Origin: JANWHZ01 sp964527385
GTDB lineage: Bacteria > Patescibacteriota > Saccharimonadia > Saccharimonadales > UBA4665
NCBI GenBank assembly: GCA_964527385.1
Contig: CAZGPZ010000036.1
Location: 1 to 10,244, forward strand
DNA: 10,244 nucleotides
Direction of reading: 5' to 3'
In this document: positions 7,370 through 10,244 of the stretch, in pieces
Numbering within the stretch: position 1 is the first letter of the stretch
Layout of the letters: every line of letters begins with the position of its first letter
Notes under the pieces: generated by a model
What the model saw: the letters and a program-made list of their open reading frames with translations, nothing else
The model's database searches: none
What the model was told of the DNA's origin: nothing
Made by a program: the position numbers and the translations under genes

Positions 7370-7752
7370 TACGGAAATTGCTTCTGGGTTTGGCGGCAAT
7401 CTTTGCCCTTGCCGTGTTCGCGGTGCAGCCAGCGCTTGCTTTCGATCCTTTTGGGACTATATGCAACGTCGGTGGCAGCGACAGCGCCGTGTGCCAGGAG
7501 AAGAATAATAATTCCAACAACCCATTGACTGGACCGAAAGGGTTGTTTGTCGGTATCGCAAATATTATTGCCCTTTCTGCCGGGCTGTCAGCTATCATCA
7601 TAATAATTATTGCCGGGTTCAAATTCGTGACCGCCGGCGGCGACGCTGCGAAGGCAAAGTCCGCGCAAGGCACGATCGTCACGGCGCTGGTGGGGTTAGT
7701 GATCATTGCTCTCGCCGCAGCTATTATTAATTTTGTACTAGGAAGGTTGTAG
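7366..7752 (+). CDS. VirB2/TrbC-like pilin, 128 aa
   Basis: Residues 5-25 are a signal peptide with cleavage expected after ALA (25). A short ectodomain carries Cys 33 and Cys 43 and a Lys/Asn-rich stretch. The two-helix module follows (about 60-84 and 104-124), with the loop GFKFVTAGGDAAKAKSAQGT. Length and layout match a minimal VirB2-type pilin: signal peptide, short outer segment, two membrane helices and a basic cytoplasmic loop. A strong Shine-Dalgarno site (GGGAGGGG) lies just before the ATG, inside the end of the preceding gene, and the start overlaps that gene's TGA. Confidence 0.82.
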   Translation: MIRKLLLGLAAIFALAVFAVQPALAFDPFGTICNVGGSDSAVCQEKNNNSNNPLTGPKGLFVGIANIIALSAGLSAIIIIIIAGFKFVTAGGDAAKAKSAQGTIVTALVGLVIIALAAAIINFVLGRL

Positions 7753-7757
7753 CTAAC

Positions 7758-8174
7758 ATGAAAAAGAAACTCTTTCTCTTTCGGGCCGGGATGGCTGGCG
7801 TGCTGTTCGCCGTTACGGTAGCCACGAGTAGTGCCGTTTACGCAGCAACGCCAGCAGACGGCGGTTCGTCGGGTAGTGCCAAGAACAACGTATGCATCGG
7901 CATCGGCTTGACGGATAGCGGCGGCAAGTGCGGTGACAATGGGGCGCAGCTCACGGCCTCTATATCGGCGGCGATTAACATACTGTCACTGGCTGTCGGC
8001 ATCGCGGCGGTCGTGATGCTCATCGCTGCCGGGCTTAAATTCGTGACCGCCGGCGGCGAAGCAAACAAGATCGCGGGCGCGAAGAATTCTATCATCTACG
8101 CACTTATCGGGGTAATTGTCGTTGCTTTGGCACAGTTCGTCGTCCGGTTCGTGCTCACGCAAGTCAAGCCTTGA
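7758..8174 (+). CDS. VirB2/TrbC-like pilin, 138 aa
   Basis: The signal peptide (KKK at 2-4, hydrophobic about 10-29, cleavage after VYA) is followed by a Gly/Ser-rich segment with Cys 46 and Cys 58. The two-helix module (about 70-92 and 112-133) has the loop GLKFVTAGGEANKIAGAKNS. The C-terminus FVVRFVLTQVKP is nearly the same as that of the 141-aa pilin downstream. The gene starts five bases after the previous stop, with AGGAAGG upstream as a ribosome site, and is the last of the four-gene cluster. It is the closest paralogue of the next gene by domain layout and sequence. Confidence 0.82.
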   Translation: MKKKLFLFRAGMAGVLFAVTVATSSAVYAATPADGGSSGSAKNNVCIGIGLTDSGGKCGDNGAQLTASISAAINILSLAVGIAAVVMLIAAGLKFVTAGGEANKIAGAKNSIIYALIGVIVVALAQFVVRFVLTQVKP

Positions 8175-8198
8175 CGCCCCTGCACGATACTCTATAGT
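8171..8198 (+). promoter_or_regulatory. upstream promoter (P1) of the last pilin gene
   Basis: TTGACG (8171-8176), overlapping the stop of the preceding pilin, and TATAGT (8193-8198) are 16 bases apart. This would transcribe the 108-bp leader and the 141-aa pilin. Confidence 0.4.
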
Positions 8199-8227
8199 AA
8201 GGGTAAGCATAAACGGCGTGCACCTGC

Positions 8228-8256
8228 TTGAGCCAGTTTGCTCTTCGTGGTATAAC
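8228..8256 (+). promoter_or_regulatory. main promoter (P2) of the last pilin gene
   Basis: TTGAGC (8228-8233), a 17-base spacer and TATAAC (8251-8256) with an extended -10 TGG directly before it form the best promoter of the window. AAAGG lies six bases before the ATG at 8283 and serves as the ribosome site. Confidence 0.6.
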
Positions 8257-8282
8257 GTAATGTAGATTAAGAAAGGTATTGC

Positions 8283-8708
8283 ATGACGAGAAAAATAAAG
8301 AACATGATCGTGGCTTTCGCGGCGCTTTCGCTGGCTCTGACGCCGTTCGCGGCCTTGTCGACCATGGCGGTTGCGAGCGCGGCGGACATTACGACGAACC
8401 TCTGCAAGGGTGTTGACCTCGACCCGAATAGCTCCGGGACGGACTGCACGAACACCACCACTGGCGATTTGAGCGGCATTTTGAGCACAGCCATCAATAT
8501 CTTCTCGCTCGTCGTTGGCGTTATCGCCGTGATCATGATCATTGTCGGCGGCTTAAAGTACATCACTTCCGGGGGCGACTCCGGCAAAGTCGGTGCGGCG
8601 AAGACAACCATCATTTACGCGCTCGTTGGATTGGTCGTCGTTGCCTTGGCGCAGCTGATCGTCCGGTTCGTGCTCACGCAAGCGAACAACATCGTCACCC
8701 CGATGTAA
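8283..8708 (+). CDS. VirB2/TrbC-like pilin with its own promoter and terminator, 141 aa
   Basis: The signal peptide (basic start, hydrophobic about 8-33, cleavage after ASA) is followed by Cys 41 and Cys 55 in a short Asp/Ser/Thr-rich segment. The two-helix module (about 66-90 and 110-131) has the loop GLKYITSGGDSGKVGAAKTT and ends QLIVRFVLTQANNIVTPM. It shares a 24-base identical stretch with the preceding pilin gene near the 3' end. Unlike the four upstream genes it is a separate transcription unit, with its own promoters and a terminator 20 bases after its stop. That arrangement fits a major, independently expressed pilin subunit, but expression level is inferred. Confidence 0.83.
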   Translation: MTRKIKNMIVAFAALSLALTPFAALSTMAVASAADITTNLCKGVDLDPNSSGTDCTNTTTGDLSGILSTAINIFSLVVGVIAVIMIIVGGLKYITSGGDSGKVGAAKTTIIYALVGLVVVALAQLIVRFVLTQANNIVTPM

Positions 8709-8727
8709 TACCGGTTTTAGCATATGG

Positions 8728-8756
8728 AAACGGGGCTTCAAACGAAGGCCCGTTTT
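8728..8756 (+). terminator. intrinsic terminator of the pilin array
   Basis: Arms 8728-8739 and 8744-8755 form a 12-position stem with one G-G mismatch and a 4-base loop, followed by T-rich sequence (8753-8759). It ends plus-strand transcription of the 141-aa pilin gene. Confidence 0.8.
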
Positions 8757-8767
8757 CTTGTAGGCTA

Positions 8768-8800
8768 TAAAAAAACAAAGATCCCGGAGGATCTTTGTTT
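8768..8800 (-). terminator. intrinsic terminator of the hsp20 gene
   Basis: A perfect 12-bp stem (8800-8789 with 8784-8773, loop of four) is followed on the minus strand by a run of T (8775-8769). It lies 18 bases after the Hsp20 stop and back to back with the pilin terminator, insulating the two convergent units. Confidence 0.85.
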
Positions 8801-8818
8801 GGTGTTGTCGCGGTTTGC

Positions 8819-9301
8819 TTACAGGACTTGGATCTTCTTGACCGTGTTCTGTTCAAGCTTGCCGAAGCTGACCGTCAGGACGCCGTCCTTGAGCACTGCT
8901 TCGATGTCTTCTTCCTTGACCGGGACCGGCAATGCGATAGTGCGTGAGAACTCACCCCAGTAGCATTCCTGCAAGAAGTAATTTTCTACGTCGTCCTCAT
9001 TGCCCGCGCTCAGTGTGCCACGGATGGTGAGCTGGTTGTCGGCGATGCTGACGTCGAGGTCGTTCTTGTTGACGCCCGCGGTACGGGCTTTGACGACCAG
9101 CCGTTCCTTAGTTTCGTAAACGTCGACAGCTAACTGGCCCGGCACGGCTTCTGCCTCGCTCTCGTCCCACTCGTCGTCGCTTGGTGCTGCTGGTTGTGCT
9201 TGGCTAGGGCTGTTGCTGAGATCGTCGTCGCCCAGGAATGCTGCGGTCAGCTCATCTTCCTCGAGCAATAGATCGTCGTCGCGCTGATTGCGTCGCGCCA
9301 T
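8819..9301 (-). CDS. hsp20: Hsp20/alpha-crystallin small heat-shock protein, 160 aa
   Basis: This is an ATP-independent cytoplasmic chaperone of the small heat-shock family, which holds unfolding proteins in oligomeric assemblies. The alpha-crystallin domain covers about residues 56-150. It opens with QLAVDVYETKERLVVKARTA and contains the conserved AVLKDGVLTV strand pair (A-x-L-x-x-G-V-L, 135-144). The C-terminus KIQVL supplies the short I-x-V type motif that docks on a neighbouring subunit. The N-terminal arm (7-52) is unusually acidic. I chose the ATG at 9301 because GGAGGG (9314-9309) lies seven bases before it; an upstream in-frame ATG at 9316 would overlap that ribosome site. It is transcribed away from comF and ends in its own terminator. 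It shows no link to the pilin locus apart from position. Confidence 0.93.
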   Translation of the reverse strand: MARRNQRDDDLLLEEDELTAAFLGDDDLSNSPSQAQPAAPSDDEWDESEAEAVPGQLAVDVYETKERLVVKARTAGVNKNDLDVSIADNQLTIRGTLSAGNEDDVENYFLQECYWGEFSRTIALPVPVKEEDIEAVLKDGVLTVSFGKLEQNTVKKIQVL

Positions 9302-9360
9302 GTTGTTACCCTCCAAAAAGATACGTTAACTAGTAACTCTTGCGTTTTTGTCTTGATAGC

Positions 9361-9390
9361 AGTATAGCTTAGTGAGCAAACAGAGTGCAA
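9361..9390 (-). promoter_or_regulatory. promoter of hsp20
   Basis: TTGCAC (9390-9385), 18 bases, TATACT (9366-9361). The predicted leader is about 50 bases with a standard Shine-Dalgarno site, in contrast to the leaderless-looking genes at the left. I see no CIRCE inverted repeat, so HrcA control is not supported. Confidence 0.5.
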
Positions 9391-9395
9391 CGTCA

Positions 9396-9423
9396 TTTTC
9401 ACACATTTACAACGCTTTAAATA
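9396..9423 (+). promoter_or_regulatory. possible promoter of comF, very short leader
   Basis: TTTTCA (9396-9401) and TAAATA (9418-9423) with a 16-base spacer lie 11 bases before the ATG at 9435. There is no Shine-Dalgarno sequence before that ATG. This promoter overlaps the -35 end of the divergent hsp20 promoter region. Confidence 0.35.
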
Positions 9424-9434
9424 CAACAACGCAT

Positions 9435-10094
9435 ATGTTCGACATGATTCTCAGCTTGGTTGCACCCCATCGATGCGTGCAATGCGGTGCTCTTGGCGCC
9501 CCCTGGTGCGCGGCGTGCCGCCGGGCGGCACGGCCAGCTGTGCCGCGGTGCTACAAATGCCATAAATTGTCTGAAGGCAGCCGGACGTGCCTAGCGTGCC
9601 GGCGCGCTAGCCCGCTGTTTTCGGTTTGTGCTGCCACCAGGTACGATAACTATGCCAAACGGTTGGTCTGGCGGTTGAAGTTCGAACGGGCACGCGCTTG
9701 CGCGGCGCCTGCCGGCCAACTAATGGCGGAGCGGACTCCGCTGCCGGCTGGCGGCACGGTCGCTTTCGTGCCAGCGGTGACGAATCATGTGCGGCAGCGC
9801 GGCTATGACCAAGCGAAGTTGATCGCCCAAGCCTATGCGCGCCACGCAGGCTCTGCGGCCTCGCCGCTGCTTCTGCGCTTCGGCCAGAAACAACAGCGTG
9901 GGCAGTCCCGTGCTGGGCGGCTTAAGCAACTAGAGGGCGCATTCCATGTCCGACGGCCAGAATACGTGAGGGGTAAGCACATCCTGCTCGTTGACGACGT
10001 CATAACGACCGGCGCGACGCTTGAAGCCGCCGCCAGCGCCCTAAAAGCTGCCGGCGCCAAGCGGGTTTCGGCAGTCGTCTTCGCCCAGGCATAG
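9435..10094 (+). CDS. comF: ComF family protein (phosphoribosyltransferase-like), 219 aa
   Basis: The N-terminal part carries four Cys pairs (C14/C17, C25/C28, C39/C42, C52/C55), the zinc-ribbon-like region of ComF proteins. The C-terminal half is a type I phosphoribosyltransferase fold. It has VRQRGYDQAKLIA (119-131) and the PRPP-binding loop ILLVDDVITTGATL (183-196) with the paired Asp. ComF is needed for DNA uptake in competent bacteria, probably at the cytoplasmic face with ComFA/PriA-type helicases. The frame is open back to a GTG at 9372, but MFDMILSLVAPHRCVQCG matches the usual ComF start, so ATG 9435 is preferred (ATG 9444 is also possible). The length is normal for the family. It diverges from hsp20, with the leftward terminator at 10101-10124 behind it. 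Confidence 0.92.
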   Translation: MFDMILSLVAPHRCVQCGALGAPWCAACRRAARPAVPRCYKCHKLSEGSRTCLACRRASPLFSVCAATRYDNYAKRLVWRLKFERARACAAPAGQLMAERTPLPAGGTVAFVPAVTNHVRQRGYDQAKLIAQAYARHAGSAASPLLLRFGQKQQRGQSRAGRLKQLEGAFHVRRPEYVRGKHILLVDDVITTGATLEAAASALKAAGAKRVSAVVFAQA

Positions 10095-10100
10095 CCAAAT

Positions 10101-10124
10101 AAAACGCCCGTCTATATGACGGGC
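10101..10124 (-). terminator. intrinsic terminator facing left, behind the tRNA-like 3' end
   Basis: GCCCGTC (10106-10112) and GACGGGC (10118-10124) form a 7-bp stem with a 5-base loop. T-rich sequence follows it on the minus strand (GTTTTATTT) but not on the plus strand. It therefore best terminates an RNA transcribed leftward and ending in CCA at 10133. It may also weakly end comF transcription. Confidence 0.65.
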
Positions 10125-10132
10125 ACTTTACT

Positions 10133-10154
10133 TGGCGGAGAGAGAGGGATTCGA
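10133..10154 (-). other. tRNA-Ser-like 3' end without its partner strands (attachment-site-like remnant)
   Basis: On the minus strand these bases read TCGAAT, CCCTC, TCTCTCC, G, CCA: the T-loop end, the 3' T-stem strand, the 3' acceptor strand, the discriminator and CCA of a typical bacterial tRNA-Ser. The bases before them do not complete the T-stem (GCCAG against CCCTC pairs only at the ends). No GGAGAGA 5' acceptor strand occurs in the 90 bases to the right. An intact tRNA gene is therefore not present. The 3' end plus its terminator is what remains at one edge of an element integrated into a tRNA gene. An unusual tmRNA extending past the right edge is a weaker alternative. Confidence 0.5.
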
Positions 10155-10244
10155 CCTGGCTGCGCAAAAGAAAATTACTTTTGCTTCGTCCACCCGGCTC
10201 CCATGGTCGCCAGGCTACGGGCGGCTGAATGCCACTGGCATTCG
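10155..10244. repeat. cluster of three inverted repeats at the right edge
   Basis: CCTGGC (10155-10160) pairs with GCCAGG (10209-10214) and encloses the stem GCAAAAG/CTTTTGC (10164-10170/10178-10184, 7-base loop). GAATGCC/GGCATTC (10227-10233/10237-10243, 3-base loop) follows. No open reading frame is evident. This could be part of a structured RNA or protein-binding dyads near an attachment site. Confidence 0.4.

Noticed and set aside
6138..8708. UGA recoding as glycine (Gracilibacteria-type code)
   Set aside because: TGA closes the pilin genes at 6693-6695, 7367-7369 and 8172-8174 exactly where the next start or promoter lies, so UGA is a stop here.
9302..9434. CIRCE/HrcA operator before hsp20
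   Set aside because: No TTAGCACTC-N9-GAGTGCTAA-like inverted repeat is present in the divergent promoter region.
9372..9434. GTG at 9372 as the comF start (21 extra residues)
   Set aside because: The added segment has no similarity to ComF N-termini and overlaps the promoter region; ATG 9435 gives the usual start and length.
10133..10222. Intact tRNA-Ser on the minus strand
   Set aside because: The 5' T-stem strand and the 5' acceptor strand complementary to TCTCTCC are missing, and no anticodon arm with U33 can be built.
10133..10244. Plus-strand tmRNA beginning with the GGATTCGAC motif at 10147-10155
   Set aside because: The GGATTCGAC motif resembles the tmRNA 5' region. However, the expected GGGG start and G3-U acceptor pair are absent, no tag reading frame with a stop is seen, and the terminator orientation fits a minus-strand RNA.
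1..10244. CRISPR array or insertion sequence
   Set aside because: No regularly spaced repeats, transposase frame or paired terminal inverted repeats were seen on either strand.

Overview
The window probably comes from a Patescibacteria/CPR genome, most likely Candidatus Saccharibacteria (TM7). This rests on three things: a PrgI-family protein next to a VirB6/TrbL-like protein and a run of small VirB2/TrbC-like pilins, which is characteristic of that lineage; UGA used as an ordinary stop, which argues against the UGA=Gly lineages Gracilibacteria and Absconditabacteria; and compact genes with several apparently leaderless promoters. The assignment is inferred from gene content, with no phylogenetic marker to confirm it.

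Left half, minus strand (1-5977). Read in transcription order from 5977 leftwards there is an 866-aa polytopic VirB6/TrbL-like channel protein with a secreted cysteine-containing N-terminus and a ~400-aa hydrophilic C-terminus. Next is a 629-aa proline-rich protein of unknown function, closed by a strong intrinsic terminator. A 188-aa coiled-coil protein of unknown function follows, and then a PrgI-family membrane protein cut by the left edge. In related loci the VirB4-type ATPase usually follows PrgI, so it would be expected just outside the window. The two unknown genes sit inside an otherwise recognisable secretion/pilus locus.

Centre, plus strand (6138-8708). A divergent 160-bp region separates virB6 from a pilin array. 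Four tightly packed genes (ATGA overlaps, then a 5-bp gap) are followed, after a 108-bp promoter region, by a fifth gene that ends in its own terminator. All five share a two-helix module with a central G-x-x-[FY]-[ITV]-x-[SA]-x-G-[DE] motif. One gene carries the module twice, so there are six modules. Most have a signal peptide and a pair (or more) of cysteines in a variable extracytoplasmic segment.

Right part (8768-10244). An Hsp20 small heat-shock protein on the minus strand and a ComF-family phosphoribosyltransferase on the plus strand diverge from a shared promoter region. Downstream of comF is a terminator that points left, then 22 bases identical in pattern to the 3' end of a tRNA-Ser (half T-loop, T-stem, acceptor, CCA) whose T-arm partner strand is missing. 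This is best read as an attachment-site-like tRNA remnant. The last ~90 bases hold three inverted repeats.

Together, the PrgI, VirB6 and pilin genes look like the membrane and pilus parts of a reduced type IV secretion or pilus machine. The two orphan genes are candidate accessory or cargo proteins. ComF could relate to DNA uptake, and Hsp20 appears to be an unrelated housekeeping neighbour.
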